Assembly (NCBI GenBank): GCA_013697825.1
Contig: JACCWD010000076.1
Span: 1 to 32,194 of the forward strand
Direction: 5' to 3'
Length of the DNA stretch: 32,194 bases
Origin: Rubrobacter sp.
Lineage (GTDB): Bacteria; Actinomycetota; Rubrobacteria; Rubrobacterales; Rubrobacteraceae
Shown here: in pieces, positions 15,186 to 22,878 of the stretch
Position numbering within the stretch: the first letter of the stretch is position 1
Layout of the letters: the number at the start of each line of letters is the position of its first letter
Notes under the pieces: generated by a model
Told to the model about the DNA's origin: nothing
The model's input: the letters and a program-made list of their open reading frames with translations, nothing else
Databases searched by the model: none
Translations under genes and position numbers: made by a program

Positions 15186-15534
15186 GGTGGTTTTCGGGGC
15201 GGGTGACGAAGGAGCGGATTGAGGGGCTGTCCGGAACCACCCCTCCGCCGAACGCCCGCCGTCGGCGAACCGGAAGCGCCGACCTCGCCAAACACCGCGA
15301 ACCACCGCCGGAATGCGCCCGGCTCCGACCCGAACCCCACGCCAAACCCATCCGCAAACCTCGCCTCCAATCCCCACTTCTTCATACGGAACGCCTCCCG
15401 AAAGCGAAAGCGATGGCGGGCGACCGGATTCACCGCCGCCGCTTGATCGCTTTTTAGTTTAGAAGTAAACTTTAGATCGAAGAAGGTCGCGGGATGGTTC
15501 GCGGCTATATTGGAAAGCGTGAGAGGAGCGGAGC
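15186..15534. other. Intergenic region before the VOC dioxygenase gene
   Basis: About 350 bp with no gene I can support. Both strands have open frames (15203-15457 plus, 15182-15433 minus), but neither has a ribosome site or a recognisable protein. The 3' part holds an inverted repeat at 15456-15471 and a TATATT at 15506-15511 that may form the promoter of the next gene. Confidence 0.6.
15456..15471. promoter_or_regulatory. Inverted repeat, possible operator of the VOC dioxygenase gene
   Basis: AGTTTA (15456-15461), GAAG, TAAACT (15466-15471): perfect 6-bp arms in an AT-rich patch 64 bp before the ATG. Quinone- or thiol-sensing MarR/HxlR-type repressors often control MhqO-like dioxygenases, so an operator is plausible. 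No regulator gene is adjacent. Confidence 0.45.
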
Positions 15535-16494
15535 ATGGAGCTTGGAGGGTTGCATCACGTAACGGCGGTGACGGCGGACGCGTCGGGGAACGTGGCGTTT
15601 TATACGGATGTGCTCGGGATGCGTTTGGTGAAGAAGACCGTGAATCAAGATGATGTGTCAGCGTACCATCTTTTTTACGGTGACGAGATCGGGAACGCGG
15701 GGACTGAGATGACGTTCTTCGACTGGTCGTCGGCGGGGCGGCATCGTCCGACGGCGGGCGAGGTTTCGGCGACGGCTTTCCGCGTGGCCGGGCGTGATGC
15801 TCTCGGATGGTGGGAGGCGCGCTTCGACGATCTCGGCGTTTCGCATGGCGAGGTTTACGGGCGCGGGGGCCGGGCCGTGCTTCCTTTCTCCGACCCCGAG
15901 GGGCAAAGGCTCGAGCTTGTGGACGACTCGGGCGATGGGGGAACCTCGCCCGGAGTTCCGTGGGGGAAGAGTCCCGTGGGTACGGAGAACGGCATACGCG
16001 GCCTCGAAGGGGTTTCGCTCTCGGTGGGAAGCGTCGAGCCGACCGAGGCGGTTTTGACGGGTGTGATGGGTTTTCGGAAGGTGGCCGAGTACGAGGAAGA
16101 CGGGCATCGAGCCATTCTCTTCGAGGTCGGGCCGGGCGGCCCCGGCGCGGAGGTGCGGGTGTTGGAGAGGCCCGATCTCCCGTCGTCGCCGTTCTCGGGG
16201 GCGGGGGGCGTGCATCACGTCGCGTTTCGGACGCCGGACGAGGAAGAGCACGCCGCGTGGGCGGAGAGGGTGGTGGAGATCGGCATCCCGAACTCCGGCC
16301 TCGTTGAGCGATACTATTTCAAAAGCCTCTATTTCCGTGAGCCGGGCGGAGTTCTTTTCGAGATTGCCACCGACGGCCCCGGCTTCGCTACCGACGAGGA
16401 TGCCGAGCATCTCGGCGAGAAGCTCGCCCTCCCGCCGTTTCTCGAGCCGCGCCGCGAGGAAATAGAGGCCGGACTCAAGCCGATATCTCGCTGA
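15535..16494 (+). CDS. Ring-cleaving dioxygenase, VOC family (MhqO-like)
   Basis: A 319-residue protein with two glyoxalase/VOC modules (about 1-135 and 150-285). ATG 15535 follows GGAGCGGAGC. It begins GLHHVTAVTADASGNVAFYTDVLGMRLVKKTVNQDD, the hallmark of the MhqA/MhqO group. Probable metal ligands are His in HHV near residue 8, His in GGVHHVAF and Glu in LFEIATDGPGF. Family members act on hydroquinone-type compounds and are induced by quinone stress. The inverted repeat at 15456-15471 may be its operator. Confidence 0.9.
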   Translation: MELGGLHHVTAVTADASGNVAFYTDVLGMRLVKKTVNQDDVSAYHLFYGDEIGNAGTEMTFFDWSSAGRHRPTAGEVSATAFRVAGRDALGWWEARFDDLGVSHGEVYGRGGRAVLPFSDPEGQRLELVDDSGDGGTSPGVPWGKSPVGTENGIRGLEGVSLSVGSVEPTEAVLTGVMGFRKVAEYEEDGHRAILFEVGPGGPGAEVRVLERPDLPSSPFSGAGGVHHVAFRTPDEEEHAAWAERVVEIGIPNSGLVERYYFKSLYFREPGGVLFEIATDGPGFATDEDAEHLGEKLALPPFLEPRREEIEAGLKPISR

Positions 16495-16975
16495 CGAGTC
16501 GGGAGACGCTCGCTCGCTTCGGGAGTCGGGAAAAGCACGAGGCGGAAACCCGCGCCTCCGAAGCACCCGGTCGAGTCCGTCGGGCGAAGAGGCGGAGATA
16601 TACCCGAACTCGGTGCCATGCCGAGTTCGGGTATATGGTTTCGGTGGATTCGCGGTTTCGGGAGGCGTGTCGCTTCGCGTTCCGCCGCGCGGCGTGAGAT
16701 CGTATTCCTCGATCTCATGGCCCCACGGGCGGGCGGAGAGGTTCCATTCGTCGCGGTTTCGGGAGTTGCGTGGCTCCATTCGCTCCGCTTTCCGTGGGAG
16801 CGCGGCACGAAATCCGCCAACCGATCTCCATACGTGGCGGGTTCGGGAGTCGGGGGGGCGGGCGGGGAAGGCGCGATCCGGGCGATTGCCTCGCGGGTCG
16901 GGAAAATACGACTTCATACCGATTCCGGTCGGAGAGATGCGCTCCTCGGAGGGAATGCCGGAGCGATCAACGGAC
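16495..16975. other. Repeat-rich non-coding stretch
   Basis: About 480 bp without a supportable gene. It contains a perfect palindrome (16598-16636) and several variants of a box TTCGGGAGTCGGG (16518-16530 and 16842-16854; partial forms near 16656, 16757 and 16893). The same box appears in the intergenic region 29221-29944. An imperfect palindrome around GATCGTATTCCTCGATC lies near 16699-16715. Confidence 0.6.
16598..16636. repeat. Perfect 16-bp-arm palindrome with 7-nt spacer
   Basis: ATATACCCGAACTCGG (16598-16613), spacer TGCCATG, CCGAGTTCGGGTATAT (16621-16636). There is no T-run after it on either strand, so it is not a standard terminator. It lies about 100 bp after the dioxygenase stop and 340 bp after the convergent cardiolipin-synthase-like stop; it could serve as a two-way RNA hairpin or a protein site. 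Confidence 0.85.
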
Positions 16976-18439
16976 TCAATCCGTTTGCGTGTCGGTTTCC
17001 GGTGGGACGGCGGACATTTGCTCGGGTCTTTGGGATCTCACGGCACGGATGATCCCGAGTCCGCCGAGGACTCCGGCGACGAGGGAGATGGGCCATGCGA
17101 CGGCTTTGGGGAACTTCGCGCCGAGGATGGAGGCGGCGAGGAGCGCGGCTCCGACTCCGGCGGCGATTGTGTTTTCGTGGGTGTCGAGGGGGGCGGCGCT
17201 TTTCTGGAGGGCGGAGCTTCCGAGGCGGGTGGCCGTGGCGGCGGCTCCGCTTCCGCTTCCGGCGATGGATCGGCGGGCGCGGCGGCCCCGGCGCTCGGAG
17301 CCGCTTATGCGGGTTTCGGGGCGGACTTTCGGGCGGGCTTCGGGGCGGGATTTGTCGAGACGGATCTCCCTCGCGTTCGAGAGGTCGTCCTCGAAGGCCC
17401 GCTCCATCTCCTCGCCGAACTCCTCATCCTCGGCGACGAGGTCGATCTCCCAGTTCGCCGTGAGGCTGCTCACGTTCAAATTCGTGGAGCCGACCCTCGA
17501 CCACCACCCGTCCACGACGGTCGTCTTCGCGTGCATCATCGGCCCCCCGTACTCGAATATGCGGATGCCCGATTCGAGAAACTGGCGGTACCCCGTCCTC
17601 GAAACCACCCCGATCCACGGCAAATCATTCGTCGCCGGGACGAGGACGCGCACATCCACACCGTCCTTCGCCGCCGACATGAGCGCCTGCGTGAGCACGG
17701 GCATCGAGAGGAAGTACGCGTCGGCGAGCCATATCCTCCGCTCCGCCCCGGCGCATATTAGCTGCAAAACGCGGAGTATCCGCATCCTCGACGGCTCTTG
17801 TATGACGATGCGGACGTTTTTGTCCCCCGCGTTCGGAACGCTCCTCGACGGGGCGAAATCCTCTTCCGACAAGTTTCCCCCGGACTCGTTCCAGACTTCG
17901 ATGAAGGCCCGGTCTATGTCGGCGACGGCGGGGCCGCGGACTCCGACGGCGGTGTCGCGGTACGGGAGGCCGGAGCCGGGAGAGGTCACGAGCCAGCCGT
18001 CGTCGATGCATATTCCCCCGGTCGAGCCGTACTCGCCGTCCACGACGAGGAGCTTCCGGTGGTCGCGCCGCGTCGCCCCGAACGGCGAGCCGAGCGTCGG
18101 CGGGTTCACCGCCCGAACCTCGACGCCGGAGCCTCGCATCCCGCGCCAGAAAGAGCGCGGCACATCGAGGCACCCGAACCAATCGTAAAGGACGCGGACG
18201 GGAACGCCTTCGGAGGCTTTCTTCGAGAGGGCTTCGGCGAAGCGGCCTCCGACGCCGTCGTTGCGGAAGATGTAGTTTTCGAGGTGGACGTACTTCTTCG
18301 CGCCGGATATCTCGGCAAGCCATTCGTCGTACGTGTTCGGCCCGTTGAGGAGGAGGCCGAGCCGGTTCCCCTCCCGAAGCGGCGCGTCGCTCGCCCGCGC
18401 GAGCGCTCGGTCGAGGCGGTCGTTTCGAGTCTCGCTCAT
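16976..18439 (-). CDS. cls: Cardiolipin synthase-like phospholipase D family protein
   Basis: A 487-residue protein from ATG 18439, which has AGGGGA upstream; an in-frame ATG at 18463 lacks a site. Two HKD motifs are present: HRKLLVVDGEYGSTGG (His127, Lys129, Asp134) and HAKTTVVDGWWSRVGSTN (His303, Lys305, Asp310). These transfer phosphatidyl groups between lipids. Unlike E. coli Cls it has no N-terminal membrane helices. Instead, after a basic Arg/Ser/Pro-rich linker (about 380-430), it ends with two hydrophobic segments (about 434-475, AAGVGAALLAASILGAKF and AWPISLVAGVLGGLGII) and an acidic tail. The C-terminal anchor is unusual, and the lipid substrate is inferred. Confidence 0.82.
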   Translation of the reverse strand: MSETRNDRLDRALARASDAPLREGNRLGLLLNGPNTYDEWLAEISGAKKYVHLENYIFRNDGVGGRFAEALSKKASEGVPVRVLYDWFGCLDVPRSFWRGMRGSGVEVRAVNPPTLGSPFGATRRDHRKLLVVDGEYGSTGGICIDDGWLVTSPGSGLPYRDTAVGVRGPAVADIDRAFIEVWNESGGNLSEEDFAPSRSVPNAGDKNVRIVIQEPSRMRILRVLQLICAGAERRIWLADAYFLSMPVLTQALMSAAKDGVDVRVLVPATNDLPWIGVVSRTGYRQFLESGIRIFEYGGPMMHAKTTVVDGWWSRVGSTNLNVSSLTANWEIDLVAEDEEFGEEMERAFEDDLSNAREIRLDKSRPEARPKVRPETRISGSERRGRRARRSIAGSGSGAAATATRLGSSALQKSAAPLDTHENTIAAGVGAALLAASILGAKFPKAVAWPISLVAGVLGGLGIIRAVRSQRPEQMSAVPPETDTQTD

Positions 18440-18491
18440 ATCATCGTCCCCTCGTTCGCTCATGGGCGTGGATTTTACCGGAAAGGCTTCG

Positions 18492-18633
18492 GGCATCAGG
18501 TTTCAGGCGTCAGGCGAACTGTGGACGGCACGCCGGGCATCGAATACCATACTCGCCGGGAAGGGTCGGTGTTTGGCGTGGAATGCGCGGGGCTTCGGCC
18601 ACCATCACAACCTGAAGCCTGATGCCTGAAACC
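18492..18633. repeat. Opposed heptamer array, site 4 (GC-rich variant with 96-bp insert)
   Basis: The left arm 18492-18514 is GGCATCA, GGTTTCA, GGCGTCA, GG. The right arm 18611-18633 is CCTGAAG, CCTGATG, CCTGAAA, CC. Read on one strand the arms are CCTGACG-CCTGAAA-CCTGATG and CCTGAAG-CCTGATG-CCTGAAA, so two of three units are shared in a shifted register. The 96 bp between the arms hold no recognisable gene. The right arm ends 20 bp before the ATG of the M55 peptidase. Confidence 0.7.
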
Positions 18634-18653
18634 AACCGACCAAAGGGAGGTTC

Positions 18654-19481
18654 ATGAAAATATACATCTCGGCGGACATGGAGGGTGTCACGGGCGTCAC
18701 GCATCCGCAGGATGTGATCCCCGGCCGCGAACGCTTCGACGACTTCCGAAGGTATTTGACCGCCGACGTGAACGCCGCCATCGAAGGCGCGGCGAACGCC
18801 GGAGCCACCGGGTTCCTCGTCAACGAGGCGCACGACGGCATGAGGAACATAATCCTCGAAGACCTCGACGAGCGGGCGGAGGTCATCGTCGGGAGCCGGA
18901 AGCCGCTCTCGATGATGGAGGGCTTCGAAGACTCCGACGTCGCGTTCTTCATCGGATACCACGCGATGGCCGGTGTCGGGGGCGTTCTCAGCCACACTTT
19001 CAATTCGTCGCTCGCGGTCGTCGCCGTCGAACTCAACGGAGAGCCATGCAGCGAGGCGAGGATGAACGCGACATTGGCGGGGACGAGGAATATCCCGGTC
19101 GGCCTCGTCACCGGAGACGACCGGACGTGCGAAGAAGCGAAGTCTCTTTATTCGAGCGTGAAGACAGCGAAAGTCAAAACGGCCATCGACCGGTACACGG
19201 CGCGGTGCATCCATCCGAAGCGGGCGGTCGAGATCATTCGTGGCGCGGCGGAAGGGGCGGTGAAAGAGGTTTCGTCGCTCGAACCGTATGCCCTCGATCC
19301 CCCACACACGTTCACGGTCGAGTTTGCAACGGCGAGCACGGCGGCGGGGGTGATGTTCTTCCCGGAGATCGAGCGCGTGGGCGAACGGCGCGTCTCCATC
19401 GCCCACGACGATTTCGAGACGGCGTTCAAAATGTTCATTGGGGCGATGCGTATGGCGAGCTTCGACCCGGATTATGGATAA
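18654..19481 (+). CDS. dppA: M55-family D-aminopeptidase (DppA-like)
   Basis: A 275-residue protein, the same length as B. subtilis DppA (274), which hydrolyses D-Ala-containing dipeptides as a zinc decamer. ATG 18654 follows AAAGGGAGG. The expected zinc ligands are in place: Asp8 and Glu10 (SADMEGVTG), His60 (NEAHDGMRN), His103 (GYHAMAG) and Glu134. His114 (LSHTF) matches the DppA catalytic His115. It probably recycles D-amino-acid peptides from peptidoglycan. It is followed 10 bp later by a methyltransferase gene and then an SDR gene. Confidence 0.9.
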   Translation: MKIYISADMEGVTGVTHPQDVIPGRERFDDFRRYLTADVNAAIEGAANAGATGFLVNEAHDGMRNIILEDLDERAEVIVGSRKPLSMMEGFEDSDVAFFIGYHAMAGVGGVLSHTFNSSLAVVAVELNGEPCSEARMNATLAGTRNIPVGLVTGDDRTCEEAKSLYSSVKTAKVKTAIDRYTARCIHPKRAVEIIRGAAEGAVKEVSSLEPYALDPPHTFTVEFATASTAAGVMFFPEIERVGERRVSIAHDDFETAFKMFIGAMRMASFDPDYG

Positions 19482-19491
19482 GGAGGCGACG

Positions 19492-20415
19492 ATGGCCGAG
19501 CCGAGCCGCGACAAATGGTCGGAGTGGCTCCTCGCCCGCCGCGACGGAGGAGACCCCGAACAAAGAAAGAAGACCCTCGAATTCCTCGCCCCGGTGCGCG
19601 GGAGAGTCCTCGATAACGCCGACCTCTCCGGCGGCGAGACGCTCCTCGATGTCGGAGCGGGGGACGGCCTCATCGCCTTCGGCGCCCTCGATAAAGTCGG
19701 GGAGGACGGGACGGTCGTCTTCTCGGACATCTCCCGCGACCTCCTCGAACACAGCGAAAAGCTCGCGAAGGAGATGGGGGAATCCGAACGATGCCGCTTC
19801 ATCGAGGCTTCGGCGGATGACCTTTCGGATGTCGAAAGCTCGTCCATGGACGTGGTGACGACGCGCTCCGTCCTCATATACGTCGAAGACAAACGGCGGG
19901 CTTTCGAGGAGTTTCACCGGGTTTTGAAGCCCGGAGGCCGACTCTCCATCTTCGAGCCGATAAACCGTTTCAATGCTCCGAGCCTCCCGTCGGATGGCCG
20001 CCTTTTCATGGGATACGACACGGCTTCGGTACGGGATCTCGCCCGGAAAGTGTGGACGATATACGACCGCCGCCAGCCGCGCGGCACCGACCCGATGCTC
20101 GATTTCGACGAGCGAGACCTCCTCGCGCTCGCCGAGGATACGGGCTTCGAGGAAATATCCCTCGAATACGAGGCGAAGGTCGCCCCGGCCTCCGTCTTCT
20201 CCGAGGAGTGGGGATGGACTCCGTCGTGGGAGAGGCTTCTCAAAAGCTCCGGCAATCCGAAAGCCCCGACCCTCGAAGAGGCGATGGACGAAGCCCTCTC
20301 GCCGGAGGAGCGCGAACGTTTCGCCGCCCATCTCCGACCGCTCGTCGAGCGCGGCGAGCGGACGATGCGCGACGCCGTCGCATACCTTCGATCCGTCAAA
20401 AACAAGGAGGCATGA
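19492..20415 (+). CDS. Class I SAM-dependent methyltransferase
   Basis: A 307-residue protein. ATG 19492 is chosen because AAGGAGG precedes it, although the frame is open further upstream. The SAM-binding motif LLDVGAGDGLIAFGAL is at 51-66, followed by VFSDISRDLLEHSE and the post-I segments MDVVTTRSVLIYVEDK and HRVLKPGGRLSIFEPINR, typical of the UbiE/Methyltransf_11 fold. The C-terminal 130 residues, helical and acidic, probably determine the substrate, which is unknown. The stop overlaps the next start codon cluster (ATGATG at 20412-20417). Confidence 0.85.
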   Translation: MAEPSRDKWSEWLLARRDGGDPEQRKKTLEFLAPVRGRVLDNADLSGGETLLDVGAGDGLIAFGALDKVGEDGTVVFSDISRDLLEHSEKLAKEMGESERCRFIEASADDLSDVESSSMDVVTTRSVLIYVEDKRRAFEEFHRVLKPGGRLSIFEPINRFNAPSLPSDGRLFMGYDTASVRDLARKVWTIYDRRQPRGTDPMLDFDERDLLALAEDTGFEEISLEYEAKVAPASVFSEEWGWTPSWERLLKSSGNPKAPTLEEAMDEALSPEERERFAAHLRPLVERGERTMRDAVAYLRSVKNKEA

Positions 20416-21200
20416 TGACGAACCCCGAAAACCCCGTCGCCGTCGTCACCGGAGCCGCCCGAGGCATCGGTCGCCGCGTCGCACTCGAACTCGCCGAACG
20501 CGGCTTCGCCGTCGCCGCCAACGATCTCGAAGCGCCGGAGGAGACGGTCGCGGAGATCGGGGACGGGGCCACTCCCCTCCCCGGAGACGTGTCGAACGAG
20601 GAGGCGGTTCGGGGGATGGTCGAGCGCGTGGTCGGAGAGTTCGGGCGCGTGGATGTCCTCGTGAATAACGCGGGGATAAGCTCGATCGTCGCGGCTGAGG
20701 AGACTTCGACCGAATTGTGGCGACGCACCCTCGATATAAATCTCACCGGGCCGTTTCTCATGTGCCGCGAGTTCGGGAAAGTTATGCTCGAAGAACGTTC
20801 CGGCTCCATCGTGAACATAAGCTCCGTCGCCGGGCTTCTCGGGATTTCGGATCGCGCCGCATACAACGCCTCGAAGCATGGCCTCGTCGGACTCACTCGC
20901 ACGCTCGCCGGGGAGTGGGGAGGGTGTGGGGTTCGGGTGAATGCCGTGTGTCCCGGATGGGTGAAGACGGAGATGGACGATGAGGATCAAGCCGAGGGAG
21001 GCTACGTGGACTCGGACATCGAAGGCCGCACCCCGATGGCCCGCTTCGCGAGGCCGGAGGACATCGCGAACGCCGTCGCGTTCCTCGCCGACTCCGAGCA
21101 AAGCGCGTATATAAACGGGCATACATTGTCCGTGGACGGCGGGTGGTTCGGGGATGGGTCGTGGGAGAGCTTGCGGATGCGGAAGCAGGAGAGAGGATAA
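20415..21200 (+). CDS. SDR-family oxidoreductase (FabG-like)
   Basis: A 261-residue classical SDR. ATG 20415 is favoured over ATG 20412 by its 4-nt distance from AAGGAGG. Motifs: TGAARGIG (12-19), Asn-Asp after strand 2 (AANDLEAPEE, suggesting NAD), NNAGISS, catalytic Ser in NISSVAG, and YNASK. The late SAYINGHTLSVDGGW is the standard FabG-like C-terminus. It completes the unit after the M55 peptidase and methyltransferase; the pathway cannot be named from these three genes. Confidence 0.9.
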   Translation: MTNPENPVAVVTGAARGIGRRVALELAERGFAVAANDLEAPEETVAEIGDGATPLPGDVSNEEAVRGMVERVVGEFGRVDVLVNNAGISSIVAAEETSTELWRRTLDINLTGPFLMCREFGKVMLEERSGSIVNISSVAGLLGISDRAAYNASKHGLVGLTRTLAGEWGGCGVRVNAVCPGWVKTEMDDEDQAEGGYVDSDIEGRTPMARFARPEDIANAVAFLADSEQSAYINGHTLSVDGGWFGDGSWESLRMRKQERG

Positions 21201-21255
21201 TGTGGCGTTCGAGCGAAGGCTATAATTGATATTTGTTCGAAGCGATGGAGGTTCC

Positions 21256-21498
21256 ATGACTCGCGTGGTTGGCGGCGCAATCGGAAGGCTCGCCAAGAGA
21301 AAGGAAATTCGAGAACGGGAAGGCGAGCCGCCGGGCGACTCCGAAGAGTGGCGCCGTCTCAAGCGCATGGAGGAGCGGGGCGAGGTGAGTCTCGGTGGCG
21401 GGAGTTTGCCGGATGAGTTTTGGTCGCTTCCCCTTCCCGAGGATTCGACGGGATCCGTCAGAAAAGCCGTGCTTGAAGACCGCGAGGAAAATTTCTAA
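21256..21498 (+). CDS. Putative antitoxin of a PIN module
   Basis: An 80-residue protein from ATG 21256 behind GGAGG. It is charged and helical (KRKEIREREGEPPGDSEEWRRLKRMEERGEVSLGGGSLPDEFW), with no clear DNA-binding fold. The C-terminal half, including GGSLPDEFWSLPLPED, resembles the toxin-binding tails of VapB-like proteins. It is called an antitoxin from its position 2 bp before a PIN toxin. Confidence 0.6.
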   Translation: MTRVVGGAIGRLAKRKEIREREGEPPGDSEEWRRLKRMEERGEVSLGGGSLPDEFWSLPLPEDSTGSVRKAVLEDREENF

Positions 21499-21500
21499 CT

Positions 21501-21944
21501 TTGCGTTTTTGGGACACCTCCGCCGTCGTGCCTTTGACCGTCCGGGAGTCCGAGACTCGGAGGACGCGGGAGATCCTCTCACAAGACGATGTCATGGCCG
21601 TCTTTTACGCGACGGAGGTCGAATGCGTCTCCGCGTTGTCGCGAAGGCTGCGTGAAGGGAATTTGGATCAGCCGTCTTTCGACGGGGCGATAGACATTCT
21701 GATAGTTTTGCTGGAACACTGGCTGGAGATTCTGCCGACTCACGACCTCCGGCTCGACGCGGAAGTCTTGCTGACCCTCCATCCTTTGAGGACGGCGGAC
21801 GCCCTTCAACTCGCCGCCGCCCTCCTTTGGTGCGAGGGTGACACCGAAGGCCGCGAGTTCGTCTCCCTCGACAACCGCCTCCGCGAAGCCGCCGACAACG
21901 AAGGTTTCACCGTGCTTCCAAACCAAAGCCGAGCCGGAGTTTGA
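21501..21944 (+). CDS. PIN-domain (VapC-like) toxin
   Basis: A 147-residue protein from TTG 21501. RFWDTSAVVPL supplies Asp5, followed by ATEVECVSAL (Glu), RTADALQLAAALLW (Asp) and FVSLDNRLREAADNEGF (Asp). This is the complete PIN toxin pattern of the RFWDTSA-type VapC group. There is no Shine-Dalgarno directly before the TTG, so translation probably follows from the antitoxin by coupling. The next gene starts 8 bp after its stop. Confidence 0.87.
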   Translation: MRFWDTSAVVPLTVRESETRRTREILSQDDVMAVFYATEVECVSALSRRLREGNLDQPSFDGAIDILIVLLEHWLEILPTHDLRLDAEVLLTLHPLRTADALQLAAALLWCEGDTEGREFVSLDNRLREAADNEGFTVLPNQSRAGV

Positions 21945-21951
21945 ACGACAA

Positions 21952-22863
21952 ATGAGGAGCCTCGACCGGAAAAGAGTCGTCGTCTTCCTCGCTTTCGCTT
22001 TCGGTGTCTCGTGGGCGACGGCGGCGGTGATCTTTTTTACGGGCGGCTTTGCGGAGAGTCCTTCGCTCGTTCCCGGAACCCCGATCACACTCGCCTTCGT
22101 CCTCCTTCCGACGGCGTATATGTTCTCTCCGGCGCTCGCCCACGTCCTCACGCGCCATCTCACCCGCGAGGGGTGGAGCGGTTTGCGGCTCGCTCCGCGT
22201 TTTCGGGAGGGGTGGCGGCTTTGGGTCGCCGCGTGGCTCGGGACGGCGTTTCTCGTCCTCGTCGGGGCGGCGGTGTTTTTCGTCGTCTTCCCCGGTGTTT
22301 TCGACCCTTCGCTCGGGACGATCCGTGAGCAAATCTCCGCCGCCGAGGCGGACATGGGGGGATCGGTGTCGCTCCCCGTCGAGGCATTGTTCGCGATTCA
22401 GGTCGCCTCGGCGATACTCGTCGCGCCGCTTGTAAACTCCCTCCTCGCTTTCGGCGAGGAGTTCGGGTGGCGGGCGTACCTCCAGCCGAAGCTCTTGCCG
22501 CTCGGGTTCCGGCGGGCGATGGTTTCGATCGGCGTGATATGGGGCGTGTGGCATTGGCCGATCATCGCGATGGGCCACAATTACGGCACGGACTATCCCG
22601 GCTCCCCGTGGCTCGGCTTCGCGGCGACATTGTGGTTCACCTTCGTCGTTGGGACTTTCCTCGGCTATTTGACGCTTTGCGCCGGGAGCGTGTGGCCCGC
22701 CGTCATCGGCCACGGCACCCTCAACGCGACCGCCGGACTCCCCATACTCCTCTCGACAGGAGAGGCGAACCCGCTCCTCGGCCCGGCCTCCGTCGGCGTC
22801 ATTGGCTCCGTGGGGTTCGCCGTAGTCGCGCTTTTTATTCTTCTTCGACCGCCACAGAAATAG
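21952..22863 (+). CDS. CPBP-family intramembrane metalloprotease
   Basis: A 303-residue membrane protein with about eight helices. ATG 21952 is the most likely start; the longer frame overlaps the toxin gene. The three family motifs are intact: EEFGWR (Glu169, Glu170, Arg174), His201 in WGVWHWP and HGTLN (His254, Asn258), as in Rce1-like proteases. Bacterial members process or give immunity to peptides, or have unknown targets. The Shine-Dalgarno is weak, and it may be read from the preceding toxin-antitoxin transcript. Confidence 0.88.
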   Translation: MRSLDRKRVVVFLAFAFGVSWATAAVIFFTGGFAESPSLVPGTPITLAFVLLPTAYMFSPALAHVLTRHLTREGWSGLRLAPRFREGWRLWVAAWLGTAFLVLVGAAVFFVVFPGVFDPSLGTIREQISAAEADMGGSVSLPVEALFAIQVASAILVAPLVNSLLAFGEEFGWRAYLQPKLLPLGFRRAMVSIGVIWGVWHWPIIAMGHNYGTDYPGSPWLGFAATLWFTFVVGTFLGYLTLCAGSVWPAVIGHGTLNATAGLPILLSTGEANPLLGPASVGVIGSVGFAVVALFILLRPPQK

Positions 22864-22878
22864 CCGGGCTTCGCCGAA

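Noticed and set aside
15203-15457. Plus-strand open frame between the acidic protein and the dioxygenase gene
   Set aside because: Pro/Arg-rich, no ribosome site, no recognisable domain, and competing open frames on the other strand.
17625-18323. Minus- and plus-strand frames overlapping the cardiolipin-synthase-like gene
   Set aside because: Arg/Pro-rich shadow frames of a gene with two intact HKD motifs.
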